DNA of 64,000 bases, from contig NZ_CP109178.1 in the NCBI RefSeq assembly GCF_036248255.1, positions 5,084,001 to 5,148,000 of the forward strand. Direction: 5' to 3'. The DNA is from Streptomyces sp. NBC_01717. Its GTDB lineage: Bacteria; Actinomycetota; Actinomycetes; Streptomycetales; Streptomycetaceae. Positions 26,292 through 34,766 of the stretch are shown here, piece by piece. The translations under genes were made by a program, and so were the position numbers. The number at the start of each line of letters is the position of its first letter. Position 1 is the first letter of the stretch. The notes beneath the pieces are model-generated. The model searched no databases and had not been told where the DNA came from. It saw only the letters and a list, made by a program, of their open reading frames with translations.

Positions 26292-27098
26292 GTGCCGCAC
26301 GCCACGACCACCCCTACGTCTCCCCGGAACAAGACGGTCCCGCCGGCCGTGTCCGTCGAGAGAGCGACGGACCTGCTGTCCCGCGCCACCTGCGTCGTGC
26401 TCGACTTCGACGGACCCGTCGCCCGGCTCTTCGCCGGTGGCCATGAAGGCAAGGAGAGCGTGGCCGGCCGCATTGCCGAAGAGCTGCTGGACATCGCCGC
26501 ATCGCACCGTCTGGAAGTGGACGAGGTGCACGGATGCACCGACCCCCACGCGATCTTCAGCTGCTACGCGGAGCGCGCCGCCCACCGCGGCGAGTCCGGG
26601 GCGTGGGGCTCTGCCGCCGCGGAGATGCAGGGCGTCCTCACCGCCTGGGAGATCAAGTCGGCCGAGCATGCAGAGCCGACACCGGGTGCCGCGGAGTTCA
26701 TGAAGGCATGGGCCGGAGTGGGCGGGCGGCTGGCGGTGGCGTCCAACAATCACCCGGACGCCATCAAGCGCTACCTCGAGCGTGAGTCGCTGTCGAAGTA
26801 CTTCGCACCATCCTCGGTGATCGGCAGGAACGAGCGGGACGCTGCGCTCATGAAGCCGAATCCATGGGCTCTGAACGAGGTCATGCGGGACTCGGCAGCC
26901 GAGGTCGCGGCGCACTTGATGATCGGCGACTCGGCCACCGACTGGCAGACCGCGAACGCGGTCGGGATGCCCTTCGTCGGCTTCCACCGCAAGCCCGAGA
27001 AGCGAATGGCGCTGTCGCGGGGCGGAGTGGTTCCCGTCCTCGACTCGATGCAGGTGCTCGCCGATGCGGCGAACGGGCTGCAGGCACAAGTGCGGTAG
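26292..27098 (+). CDS. HAD-superfamily hydrolase
   Basis: A 268-aa phosphatase-like protein with GTG start immediately after the GntR gene. Motif I is VVLDFDGPVARLF (nucleophile Asp), motif II is VASNNHPDAI, motif III Lys is in LMKPNPWALNEV, and motif IV is MIGDSATDWQTANAVG. Together these form the standard HAD active site with an alpha-helical cap. The substrate is unknown. Context with a GntR regulator and a kinase-like gene suggests a small phosphorylated metabolite. Confidence 0.88.
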   Translation: MPHATTTPTSPRNKTVPPAVSVERATDLLSRATCVVLDFDGPVARLFAGGHEGKESVAGRIAEELLDIAASHRLEVDEVHGCTDPHAIFSCYAERAAHRGESGAWGSAAAEMQGVLTAWEIKSAEHAEPTPGAAEFMKAWAGVGGRLAVASNNHPDAIKRYLERESLSKYFAPSSVIGRNERDAALMKPNPWALNEVMRDSAAEVAAHLMIGDSATDWQTANAVGMPFVGFHRKPEKRMALSRGGVVPVLDSMQVLADAANGLQAQVR

Positions 27099-27100
27099 CA

Positions 27101-27120
27101 CACCAGGAAGTTGTACCTTC
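27101..27120 (+). promoter_or_regulatory. Second copy of the CACCWGGWAGTTGTA box
   Basis: CACCAGGAAGTTGTA (27101-27115) matches the box before the GntR gene at 13 of 15 bases. It is at the same distance (10 bases) from the next start codon. TACCTT at 27114-27119 takes the -10 position. Confidence 0.5.
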
Positions 27121-27125
27121 CTTGT

Positions 27126-27209
27126 ATGGATCGCGACGAGTTGGCCGCGCCGGGCTGCGGGGCCCACGGCAGGCGCACCGCAGCCGCGACGGGCCGGGCC
27201 CTCCCATGA
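27126..27209 (+). CDS. 27-codon ORF coupled to the phosphotransferase gene
   Basis: An ORF starting MDRDELAAPGCGAHGRRT, predicted to be read from a leaderless transcript. Its TGA overlaps the ATG of the following gene (ATGA), so it may serve to load ribosomes onto that gene. The peptide itself looks unremarkable. Confidence 0.35.
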   Translation: MDRDELAAPGCGAHGRRTAAATGRALP

Positions 27210-28357
27210 CGGCGCTCCCGGTTTCCGTCGCCGCGCAGCCGTCGGACCGGGCAGCCGCGGGGCAGGTGCCCCCGGCGCGGGCGTCCGAGGCCCGGATGCG
27301 TGCTGCCGCGCTCGTCTCGGACGAGAGCCTGCTGGTGGGCCCATTGAAGGGTTACCACCACGAGACGTATGCCTTTCCGCTTCCGGCGGGCGGCGGTTCG
27401 ACCGCGCAGACCTGGTGGAAGTGCCGGGATCCGCGGGCGGGGCTGTTCTGGTTCGATCTGCGCTGGTTCCCTTCGGAGAAGGAACTCGTCCGGGCCCTTC
27501 AGGGGTGCATCACCCGTATCCCCGCGGTCGTCGAGCGCGAGACCGTCTCCCTCTACACATTCATCGAGGGGCGGACGCTCGGCGAGATCTGCCCTCCCGG
27601 GCGACCGCTGTCCGCGCGCCATGTGCGTCAACTAGGGCTGCTGTTCCGCGAACTGGTCTCGGTCGACCCCGACCGGATCAGCCGGGCGGACGGCCCGGGG
27701 CAGGGTCGGCGGCCCGAAGGCCCAGGCGACGACTCCACCGCCTTTCTGATGCGCCTGATCCAGTTCACCGAGCACCAGGTCTACCGTCGGCACGCACCGC
27801 GCTACGGCTCTCTCTTCCGGGAACTCGGCCTCCGCGACGACGGACTGGACCGGCTGCGGCGGGTGGGCGGTGGGCTGACGCCACGCCCGTTCGCCCTCAT
27901 CCACGGTGATCTGCACCGGGAGAACTTCATCGTCGACCCGGATGGCGATCTGTGGACCATCGACTGGGAGCTGGCGATGGTCGGCGACCCGTTGTACGAC
28001 CTGGCGACACACCTTCATCTGATGCGCTACCCGGCGGTGGAGCAGGGGCGGATCGCAGCGATCTGGCGGGACGCGGTCGAGTGCGCCCGGCCCGGCAGCT
28101 CGGACGGATGGGAGCGAGACCTACCGGTGCTTCTCGCTTACAAGCGGGCGCAGTCCGTCTACACGGATGTGATCCGCACCGCGCTGGCCCTGGGCCCGGG
28201 ACCGGAGCCGCAGTGGCGGCTGCTGTCGCAGGCGGCCCGACGGATACGGAAGGTGCTGGCGGCGGCCGCGGAGCCACTGGGGCTGCCCCGCATGCCGACG
28301 GTCCAGGAAGTCGGTGGTGCGTATGTCCACTGGTTCGCCGCGAACCGGCCGGCGTAA
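27206..28357 (+). CDS. Aminoglycoside phosphotransferase (APH)-family kinase
   Basis: A 383-aa protein with the APH/choline-kinase fold. The catalytic loop is LIHGDLHRENFIVD (Asp and Asn) and the metal-binding motif is WTIDWELAMVGDPLYD. An N-terminal ATP-binding lobe holds GYHHETYAFPL, WWKCRDP and TFIEGRTLGEI. No close aminoglycoside-resistance enzyme is recognised, so a metabolite kinase is equally likely. It shares an upstream box with the GntR gene and probably belongs to the same regulon. Confidence 0.82.
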   Translation: MTALPVSVAAQPSDRAAAGQVPPARASEARMRAAALVSDESLLVGPLKGYHHETYAFPLPAGGGSTAQTWWKCRDPRAGLFWFDLRWFPSEKELVRALQGCITRIPAVVERETVSLYTFIEGRTLGEICPPGRPLSARHVRQLGLLFRELVSVDPDRISRADGPGQGRRPEGPGDDSTAFLMRLIQFTEHQVYRRHAPRYGSLFRELGLRDDGLDRLRRVGGGLTPRPFALIHGDLHRENFIVDPDGDLWTIDWELAMVGDPLYDLATHLHLMRYPAVEQGRIAAIWRDAVECARPGSSDGWERDLPVLLAYKRAQSVYTDVIRTALALGPGPEPQWRLLSQAARRIRKVLAAAAEPLGLPRMPTVQEVGGAYVHWFAANRPA

Positions 28358-28465
28358 ACCTACTGCGTAGGGCGCCGGTCCGAGGGCAGGCGGGGAGAGG
28401 CAGTACGGAGTGGGCGGGGGAGTCCGGGCGCCGCTCTCCTGCGTTCCGGTTCCCGCCCCGGCCGG

Positions 28466-29452
28466 TCACTCCTCCCGCGCGCTCAGCAGCACCTTGCCCA
28501 GCAGGCTGCGTTCCTCGATCGCCGTATGCGCTTCGGCCGCCTGCTCCAGCGGGTAGACACGGCCGATCACCGGACGCAGCCGTCCGGCCGCTGCCTCACC
28601 CAGTGCGTGTCCGGCCAGGCGTACGTACTCCGCGTCGGTCAGTTGTACGTCCCCGATGCCGCGCAGCGTGACGCCGCGCCGCGCCGCCTCCTGCGGGTCG
28701 ATCGGGGCGAAGCCGCCTGTCGATGCTCCGTGGGCGGAGAAGCGACCGCCGTCGGCGGTCAGGGTGAAGGCGGCGGCTCCGATTGCGCCGCCGACCCCGT
28801 CGAGGACCACATCGGCCGGGCCGCCCGCCGCTTCCAGGGCCGCATGCGCCTGTTCCACCCACCCCGCCTCCGCTCCGTCGATCACGTCGTCGGCGCCCAA
28901 CTCCTTTACCAGCGCCGTCTTCCGGTCGCCGCGGGCCACCGCGACGACATGGGCGCCTGCAGCGTGCGTCAGCTGCACGAGGAGGGTTCCCATACCGCCG
29001 GAGGCGCCGAGGATCAGCACGCGTTCGCCGGGTCCGGGGGCGGTCGCCTGCATCAGCGCGGTGGCCGTCACCCCGTCGTGCACGAGGGCGGCTGCCTCGC
29101 GCAGCCCCAGTCCGTCCGGTACCGGCACCAGGTGGTCGGCGGTGGTCGCCGCCTGCTCGGCGTAGCCGCCGGTGAAACCGACGGAGGCGATGACCCGGCG
29201 GCCTGCCCATCCCGCGTCGACGCCCTCCCCGACCGCGCGCACCGTCCCGGCGATCCCGCCTCCCGGAACGTACGGGGGCCGGACCGGAAAGTAGTCACTG
29301 AACGCACCCGACCGGATCTGGGTCTCCACGTAGATCGTGTCAACGTGGCTCACGTCGATCACCACCTCGCCGGGCCCCGGCACCGGGTCGGGCATCTCGG
29401 CCGGAACCAGTGCCTCCGGGCCGCCCAGCTCCCTGACCAGCGCCACACGCAT
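28466..29452 (-). CDS. Zinc-type quinone oxidoreductase (MDR family)
   Basis: A 328-aa NADPH-dependent oxidoreductase of the QOR-like medium-chain family. It has the N-terminal VVIDVSHVDTIYVETQIRSG segment, a nucleotide-binding motif LILGASGGMGTLLVQ and VDAGWAGRRVIASVG. It lacks the structural-zinc Cys cluster, as QOR enzymes do. It is divergent from a TetR regulator 99 bp away, which probably controls it. The MRVALVRELGG start is preferred over the ATG three codons upstream. Confidence 0.9.
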   Translation of the reverse strand: MRVALVRELGGPEALVPAEMPDPVPGPGEVVIDVSHVDTIYVETQIRSGAFSDYFPVRPPYVPGGGIAGTVRAVGEGVDAGWAGRRVIASVGFTGGYAEQAATTADHLVPVPDGLGLREAAALVHDGVTATALMQATAPGPGERVLILGASGGMGTLLVQLTHAAGAHVVAVARGDRKTALVKELGADDVIDGAEAGWVEQAHAALEAAGGPADVVLDGVGGAIGAAAFTLTADGGRFSAHGASTGGFAPIDPQEAARRGVTLRGIGDVQLTDAEYVRLAGHALGEAAAGRLRPVIGRVYPLEQAAEAHTAIEERSLLGKVLLSAREE

Positions 29453-29516
29453 GCGGATCACACCTCTCCGTCACCGGGTGGCCGGCGTGTCCGGCGCCCG
29501 TGCGGCCACTCTCGGA

Positions 29517-29534
29517 CGTCAAGTCCGGTTGAGG
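29517..29534. promoter_or_regulatory. SoxR-like inverted repeat in the oxidoreductase/TetR gap
   Basis: CGTCAA-GTCCGG-TTGAGG; read toward the oxidoreductase gene it is CCTCAA-N6-TTGACG, one base off the perfect CCTCAA-N6-TTGAGG arms of SoxR operators. It could instead be the site of the adjacent TetR protein. Confidence 0.35.
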
Positions 29535-29551
29535 TCAAGGGCGTACCCTTC

Positions 29552-30208
29552 ATGGTCATGAGCGGAGAGAAGACCGGAACCGGGCCGGCTGCGCAGGCGC
29601 CGATCAGTCTGCGTGAGCGGAAGAAGCAGCTGACGTACCAGGCGGTCTCCGATGCCGCGATCGCCATGTTCCTGGAACGGGGCTTCGACAAGGTGTCGGT
29701 GGCGGAGGTGGCGGCCGCTGCCGACATCTCCAAGCCGACGCTGTTCCGGTACTTCCCGGCGAAGGAGGACCTGGCGCTGCACCGGTTCGCCGACCACGAG
29801 GACGAGGCGGCCCGGGTGGTCGCGGCCCGTGGCCAGGACGAGTCACCGCTGGACGCCCTCCGCCGCCACTTCCTGGAGGGTCTGGAGCGCCGCGACCCGG
29901 TGACCGGGCTCTGCGATCACCCGCAGGTGCTGGCGTTCCACCGGATGCTGTACGGGACACCGTCGTTGGTGGCCCGCATGTACGGATACCAGGGCCGCTC
30001 GGAGGCGGCGCTCGCCCGCGCGTTGGGCGACGCCGTACCGGACCGGCTGGCGGCGGGCCAGATCATCGCCGTACAGCGGATCCTGGCGTTGGAGAACTGG
30101 CGGCGCATCGACGCGGGGGAGAGCGCGGACGAGGTGTACGACGACGCGGTGCGGGCGGCCGAACTGGGCTTCGTACAACTGAGGTCGGGGCTGGAGAGGG
30201 AACGGTAG
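29552..30208 (+). CDS. TetR-family transcriptional regulator
   Basis: A 218-aa regulator. The N-terminal helix-turn-helix reads AVSDAAIAMFLERGFDKVSVAEVAAAADISKPTLFRYFPAKEDL, here quoted in two parts: FDKVSVAEVAAAADISKPT and LFRYFPAKEDL. The all-helical C-terminal domain is of the MftR type. It is transcribed away from the quinone oxidoreductase and likely represses that gene and itself. The start could also be the second ATG two codons later. Confidence 0.9.
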   Translation: MVMSGEKTGTGPAAQAPISLRERKKQLTYQAVSDAAIAMFLERGFDKVSVAEVAAAADISKPTLFRYFPAKEDLALHRFADHEDEAARVVAARGQDESPLDALRRHFLEGLERRDPVTGLCDHPQVLAFHRMLYGTPSLVARMYGYQGRSEAALARALGDAVPDRLAAGQIIAVQRILALENWRRIDAGESADEVYDDAVRAAELGFVQLRSGLERER

Positions 30209-30294
30209 GACAGCCGGCCGCGCGAGTCCGCCAGGCCGTTCGCCGGCCGCGCTGTCAGCCGATGCGCTGGAGGTCGTCCCGTACGGGGTGGCAG

Positions 30295-30456
30295 TTATGA
30301 CCTGGGCATTATGCCCAGCCCTTGTGCGAGTCCCTGATCCGCTGCCCCGCGCTGAAGTGCCCCGTTTTCCCCCGAGCCGCCTCTGCGCCGCAGGACGACC
30401 AAGCACACCCCGACCGTGGCCGCGAACACAGCCGCTGTGGAAACAATGAAGATCAT
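30295..30456 (-). CDS. Small single-helix membrane protein (53 aa)
   Basis: An ORF with start MIFIVSTAAVFAATVGVCLVV, a basic RRR stop-transfer and a ~25-residue Gly/Gln-rich tail. GGGGGA lies 3 bases upstream of the ATG. Its last codons contain a 17-bp palindrome (CTGGGCAT-T-ATGCCCAG, 30302-30318). No family is recognised. Confidence 0.5.
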   Translation of the reverse strand: MIFIVSTAAVFAATVGVCLVVLRRRGGSGENGALQRGAADQGLAQGLGIMPRS

Positions 30457-30806
30457 GAGTCCCCCGCTTGTCCGGCGGAACCGTTGTGCGGTCCCTTGTC
30501 GATCCATCACTGTCAGTATCGGCGCGATCGCGGAGTTTGTGAATACAGCTGCGATGACCGGGGCACGCGTCCTGGTGCAGAGCGGCACCTGTCGCTGTCG
30601 CCGCCTTCGGAGGGTGAGCGGAGTACGTGAGCTGGTGCACGGCGCTCCCGTACTCAATCTTCGATGAGATTGCTCAAGCTCCAGTGAGACGGGACAGCAA
30701 CCGCGGACGCATCCGGCCGACCCAGGTGCACGGGTCCCGGTCCGGCGTGAGGATCGGTGTACCGGTGGTCGCTCAGATCCCTTCGACTGGACCGCAGCCG
30801 GACCAC
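30457..30806. other. Intergenic region without a convincing gene
   Basis: About 350 bases with mixed codon signal in all frames. The only structure seen is a CAATCT-TCGATG-AGATTG hairpin at 30655-30672. It begins the accessory segment and may be decayed sequence. Confidence 0.4.
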
Positions 30807-31036
30807 CTACCCGAGCACGCCAAGTTCAGCGTCGGGTCGGCAGTGGATGCAGGCCTGGATCCCGTCGGCGAGGGCGGCGAGTGCTTGCTCGCGGGTGATG
30901 GCGCGTTGGCGCTTTCCAGCGGCGTAGCACCCGCCGACGTGAACCTCGATGGGACGGGCGCCTATGCCGATGCTGAGCTCAACGATCCAGTCCGGTGTGG
31001 GCGGCCGCCGCTCCTCGGCCTGCTGCCGCTGGCCCG
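30807..31036 (-). pseudogene. C-terminal relic of a DUF6233 protein
   Basis: The last ~76 codons carry the conserved end of the Streptomyces DUF6233 family: PPTPDWIVELSIGIG, PIEVHVGGCYAAGKR, REQALAALADGIQAC and IHCRPDAELGVL. The usual N-terminal helical half (about 60 residues) is missing because the frame runs into the 3' end of phosphomannomutase. No start codon with a ribosome site is visible. Confidence 0.6.
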
Positions 31037-31066
31037 GTGCGGCGCCGTGCCACCGGGGACTGCGCG

Positions 31067-32443
31067 TCAGCTGCCGCGGACCAGGTCCAGGATCTCGTCG
31101 CGGATCGCGATCATGGTGAGTTCGTCGCGGGCCTCGACGTTGAGGCGGAGGAGGGGTTCGGTGTTGGAGGGGCGGAGATTGAACCACCAGTCGGGGGTGG
31201 CGATCGTCAGGCCGTCGAGTTCGTCGACGGTGGCGTCCTCGCGGTCGGCGAAGACCCGGCGGACCGCCGCCGTGCGGGCCGTCTGGTCGTCGACGGTGGA
31301 GTTGATCTCGCCGGACCCCCGGTAGCGGTCGTAGCCGGCGACGAGGGCCGACAGGGTGCCGTCCTGGGTGCCGAGGGCGGCGAGGACGTGGAGGGCGGCG
31401 AGCATGCCCGTGTCGGCGTTCCAGAAGTCGCGGAAGTAGTAGTGGGCGGAGTGCTCCCCGCCGAAGATCGCGCCCGTGCGGGCCATCTCCTCCTTGATGA
31501 AGGAGTGGCCGACGCGGGTACGGACCGGGGTGCCGCCGTGCTCGCGTACGACCTCCGGGACCGACCACGACGTGATCAGGTTGTGGATGACCGTGCCGCC
31601 GGGGTGCTTCTCCAGTTCCCGCGCGGCGACCAGTGCCGTGATCGCCGACGGCGAGATCCCCTCGCCGCGCTCGTCGACGACGAAGCAGCGGTCGGCGTCG
31701 CCGTCGAAGGCGAGGCCGATGTCCGCGCCCTCGGCGCGCACGCGGGCCCGGAGGTCGACGATGTTCTTCGGGTCCAGAGGGTTGGCCTCGTGGTTCGGGA
31801 AGGTGCCGTCGAGCTCGAAGTACATCGGTACGAGCTCGATCGGCAACGACGCGAAGACCGTCGGGACCGTGTGGCCGCCCATGCCGTTGCCCGCGTCCAC
31901 GACGACCTTGAGCGGACGGATCGACGCGACGTCGACGAGGGAGCGCAGGTGGGCCGCGTAGTCCGTGAGCGTGTCGCGCTCGGTGACCCGGCCGGGGGCC
32001 GCGACCGGGGCCGGCGCCCCGTCCGCGAGCCATCCCTCGACGAGCCCGCGGATCTCCCCCAGTCCCGAGTCCTGGCCCACGGGCGCAGCCCCGGCCCGGC
32101 ACATCTTGATGCCGTTGTACTGCGCGGGATTGTGCGAGGCCGTGAACATCGCGCCCGGCAGCCCCAGCTCCCCCGAGGCGAAGTACAGCTGGTCCGTGGA
32201 GCAGAGCCCGATCAGGGTCACGTCCGCGCCCTGGCCCGCGGCGCCGCGCGCGAAGGCGGCCGAGAGGCCGGGCGACGACGGGCGCATGTCGTGGCCGACG
32301 ACGATCGAGTCCGCTGCTGTCACCTTCACGAAGGCGGCGCCGAGCAGCTCCGCCAGTGGCTCGTCCCACTGATCGGGCACCACCCCGCGGATGTCGTACG
32401 CCTTGATGATCTGCGACAGATCAGCAGCAACAGATGCAGCCAC
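31067..32443 (-). CDS. manB: Phosphomannomutase/phosphoglucomutase (ManB)
   Basis: A 458-aa alpha-D-phosphohexomutase that interconverts mannose-6-P and mannose-1-P, supplying GDP-mannose. The GTG start is set by AGGAGG 9 bases upstream. All four loops are intact: phosphoserine loop TASHNPAQYNGIK, metal loop DGDADRC, sugar loop GEHSAHYYF and phosphate loop RPSNTEPLLRL. It lies 250 bp downstream of the glycan operon terminator, in the same direction. Its likely role is feeding the neighbouring pyrophosphorylase. Confidence 0.93.
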   Translation of the reverse strand: MAASVAADLSQIIKAYDIRGVVPDQWDEPLAELLGAAFVKVTAADSIVVGHDMRPSSPGLSAAFARGAAGQGADVTLIGLCSTDQLYFASGELGLPGAMFTASHNPAQYNGIKMCRAGAAPVGQDSGLGEIRGLVEGWLADGAPAPVAAPGRVTERDTLTDYAAHLRSLVDVASIRPLKVVVDAGNGMGGHTVPTVFASLPIELVPMYFELDGTFPNHEANPLDPKNIVDLRARVRAEGADIGLAFDGDADRCFVVDERGEGISPSAITALVAARELEKHPGGTVIHNLITSWSVPEVVREHGGTPVRTRVGHSFIKEEMARTGAIFGGEHSAHYYFRDFWNADTGMLAALHVLAALGTQDGTLSALVAGYDRYRGSGEINSTVDDQTARTAAVRRVFADREDATVDELDGLTIATPDWWFNLRPSNTEPLLRLNVEARDELTMIAIRDEILDLVRGS

Positions 32444-32474
32444 GGCCCAACCCTCCTGAAGTCTCTGCGGTCGC

Positions 32475-32642
32475 CTCAAACTACCCGCCGAGACCACGCA
32501 AGGTGCCATCGGGTACGGCCCTGCGCAGGCCCGCACAACCGCCGGCCTCGGCCGCGCGTTCGAGGAGTTCGCCTACTCGGCCGACGACCAGTTCGCGGAG
32601 AAACAGCGGCAGGCTCGGCGGGTCCGGGGTACGGCGAGCTGA
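32475..32642 (+). pseudogene. Orphan coding tail (about 55 codons)
   Basis: An open frame with high third-position GC reads GLGRAFEEFAYSADDQF and ends AEKQRQARRVRGTAS-stop. It has no start codon or ribosome site and begins inside the manB leader. It looks like the 3' end of a lost gene. The family is not recognised. Confidence 0.35.
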
Positions 32643-32647
32643 AGACG

Positions 32648-32686
32648 AAAGGGGGCTCCGCGGTGATCACCGCGGAGCCCCCCTTT
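32648..32686 (-). terminator. Terminator of the glycan operon
   Basis: A perfect 14-bp GC stem with GATC loop, flanked by AAA and TTT, lies 8 bases beyond the acyltransferase stop. It is one of the strongest hairpins in the window. Confidence 0.9.
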
Positions 32687-32693
32687 CCTCGGC

Positions 32694-34715
32694 TCAGTCA
32701 GCCAGGACCTGCTCCAGGGCCGGCTTGAGGAAGGGCTTCAGGGTCTTCGAGTACGACGATGTGATGTGGCTGTTGTCGAAGTAGACAACCTGGTCGCCGA
32801 TGACCGCCGGGCACACGTCCGCGGCGCAGAACGCGGGCGTCGTGTCGATGATGTCCGCGCCGTACTTCTCGGCCACTTCCCGCTCCATGGCGCGGAACTC
32901 CGTGTACTCCAGCGCCTGCCACTGCTTGCGGTTGCAGGGGGTGATGTTGTCGATGTGCGTGGCGAGACAGTCGGGGATGTTCTGACCGGGCTCCGGGGTG
33001 TCCGTCATGTAGACGAGCTTGGCGCCGGTCTCCTTGAACACCTTGAACGAGGCCTCGGCGCCGGCCCGGTTCGCCTCACGGCGCGCTCGGTCGGCGATGA
33101 CAAGGACGTCCGGGTGGATCTTCTTGAGCTCCGCGAAGGCCGACTGGCGCCAGCTGTCGCACTCGGTGTACTCGCGGTTCACCTGGGGGTTGACGATGCG
33201 ATAGATCTGAGGCGAGCATCCGCCCTTCGACAGGGTCACCACCCGTACGCCGAGTTCCTTGCCGATCTCGTGGTAGACGTCGTTCCACTGCCAGGCGTGG
33301 GAGTCCCCCATGAGGACAAGGGTCTTCGAGCCCTTCGGGTCGCCGGCGACACAGCCGTCGCGCATCACGAACTTCGTGACGTCGAAGTTGTCGATGCAGC
33401 CGTGCTTGGCGGAGTTCTTGGGCGCGCTCTGCAGAGCGCCCTGCACGGCCGCGGAGAGCTGCGTGCGGTGCACGGCGTCCTCGACCGACGCCTCGCTGGT
33501 GAATCCGACCGCGACCGTGCTCGACGACGACGTCGCCAGGTGCAGCGGGACGATCGTGGCCAGGACCATCGCCCCTGCCGTGCCCGCGGTGGTGAATCCG
33601 CCGGTGAAGACGCCCTTCCACGGGCGGGCCACCAGCGACACGTTCTTCTTGAACTTGCGCTCGACGGCGTAGTGCAGGGCGACGGCGACCACGAACGAGA
33701 GGACGACGACGCGCATCCGCTCCTCGAACGTGAAATCCCGGTCGGTGATGGACGGCCAGAGCACCAGGAGCGGCCAGTGGGTCAGATACCAGCCGTAGCT
33801 GACGTTTCCGACGAAGTCGAGGACGGGATTGTCGAGCAGCCGCTCCGCGCCGAACCGGGGATTGGCGCAGCCACCAGCGATGACCATGACGGCGCCGATG
33901 ACCGGGCCGGCCACCGCGTAGCCGGGCAGTGGCGTCTCGGCGGAGATGAGCATCGCGGTGACGAGCGCGGTGCCGAGCCCCAGCCACGAGACGACCGCGG
34001 CCAGGCCGGTGTTCATGCGGGAGACGAGCGGAGCGGCGAGGGCGAGCAGAACGCCGCAGGTGATCTCCCAGATCCGGGTGTGGGTGCTGAAGTACGCGAG
34101 CGGCTGGTTCACGGGGGTCTTCGACCAGCCCAGATAGAACGATCCGGCGATCGCGGCCATCAGGAACAGCGCGACCAGGGCACGGTTGCGGAAGATCTTT
34201 CGGCTGACCCAGACGATCACGACGAGGACGATCGGGGCGGCGACGTAGAACTGTTCCTCGATGCCCAGCGACCAGAAGTGCTGATACGGGGACTGCGACC
34301 CGTCGTTGGCGAAGTAGTCGGTGCCGTTCTCGACCAGGCGCCAGTTCAGGAAGCTGAGAGAGGCGCTGAGACCGTCCTCGATATAGGCACGGAACCTGAG
34401 CGGGCTGCCGTACATCCATGCCAGGACCGCGGTGCCGACGATGACGAGAGCCATGGGCGGCGCGAGCCGTCGGAAGCGGCGCGCCCAGAACTTGGTCAGG
34501 GACACCTTGCCGGTCTTGTCGATCTCGGCAAAGAGCTGGCCGCCGATGAGGAAGCCGCTCAGGACGAAGCTCACGTCCACGCCACCGTGGATGTCGAGTA
34601 TGCCGCAGTGCATGCTGACCACCATCATGATGGCTACGGCACGCAGGCCCTGAATGTCGGGCCGGTACTTGCGAAGACGCTCTGTCTCCACGGCCGATGT
34701 GCGATGGCGGGGCAT
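32694..34715 (-). CDS. Membrane acyltransferase-3 with C-terminal SGNH domain (OafA-like)
   Basis: A 673-aa integral membrane enzyme that O-acylates cell-surface glycans. The acyltransferase-3 domain starts YRPDIQGLRAVAIMMVVSMHC, with the conserved His/Arg motifs FARRFRRLAPP-like segment (WARRFRRLAPPM) and about ten helices up to residue ~380. The external SGNH domain follows: GDSHAWQWND (Ser-His block I), GGCSP, and the C-terminal DNSHITSSY that supplies the Asp-His pair. It is the last gene of a four-gene operon. The natural substrate is probably the polysaccharide made by the upstream genes. Confidence 0.9.
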   Translation of the reverse strand: MPRHRTSAVETERLRKYRPDIQGLRAVAIMMVVSMHCGILDIHGGVDVSFVLSGFLIGGQLFAEIDKTGKVSLTKFWARRFRRLAPPMALVIVGTAVLAWMYGSPLRFRAYIEDGLSASLSFLNWRLVENGTDYFANDGSQSPYQHFWSLGIEEQFYVAAPIVLVVIVWVSRKIFRNRALVALFLMAAIAGSFYLGWSKTPVNQPLAYFSTHTRIWEITCGVLLALAAPLVSRMNTGLAAVVSWLGLGTALVTAMLISAETPLPGYAVAGPVIGAVMVIAGGCANPRFGAERLLDNPVLDFVGNVSYGWYLTHWPLLVLWPSITDRDFTFEERMRVVVLSFVVAVALHYAVERKFKKNVSLVARPWKGVFTGGFTTAGTAGAMVLATIVPLHLATSSSSTVAVGFTSEASVEDAVHRTQLSAAVQGALQSAPKNSAKHGCIDNFDVTKFVMRDGCVAGDPKGSKTLVLMGDSHAWQWNDVYHEIGKELGVRVVTLSKGGCSPQIYRIVNPQVNREYTECDSWRQSAFAELKKIHPDVLVIADRARREANRAGAEASFKVFKETGAKLVYMTDTPEPGQNIPDCLATHIDNITPCNRKQWQALEYTEFRAMEREVAEKYGADIIDTTPAFCAADVCPAVIGDQVVYFDNSHITSSYSKTLKPFLKPALEQVLAD

Positions 34716-34766
34716 GTTTCTCCAGTGACTGACTGTCCGGTCGAGCCGTGCGGCAGGTAGGTGACT

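Noticed and set aside
27206..28357. Aminoglycoside-resistance gene
   Set aside because: Only the general APH fold is visible; no motif specific for aminoglycoside substrates. Context fits a metabolite kinase.
30655..30672. CAATCT/AGATTG hairpin as a terminator
   Set aside because: Six-bp AT-rich stem is too weak, and no gene ends next to it.
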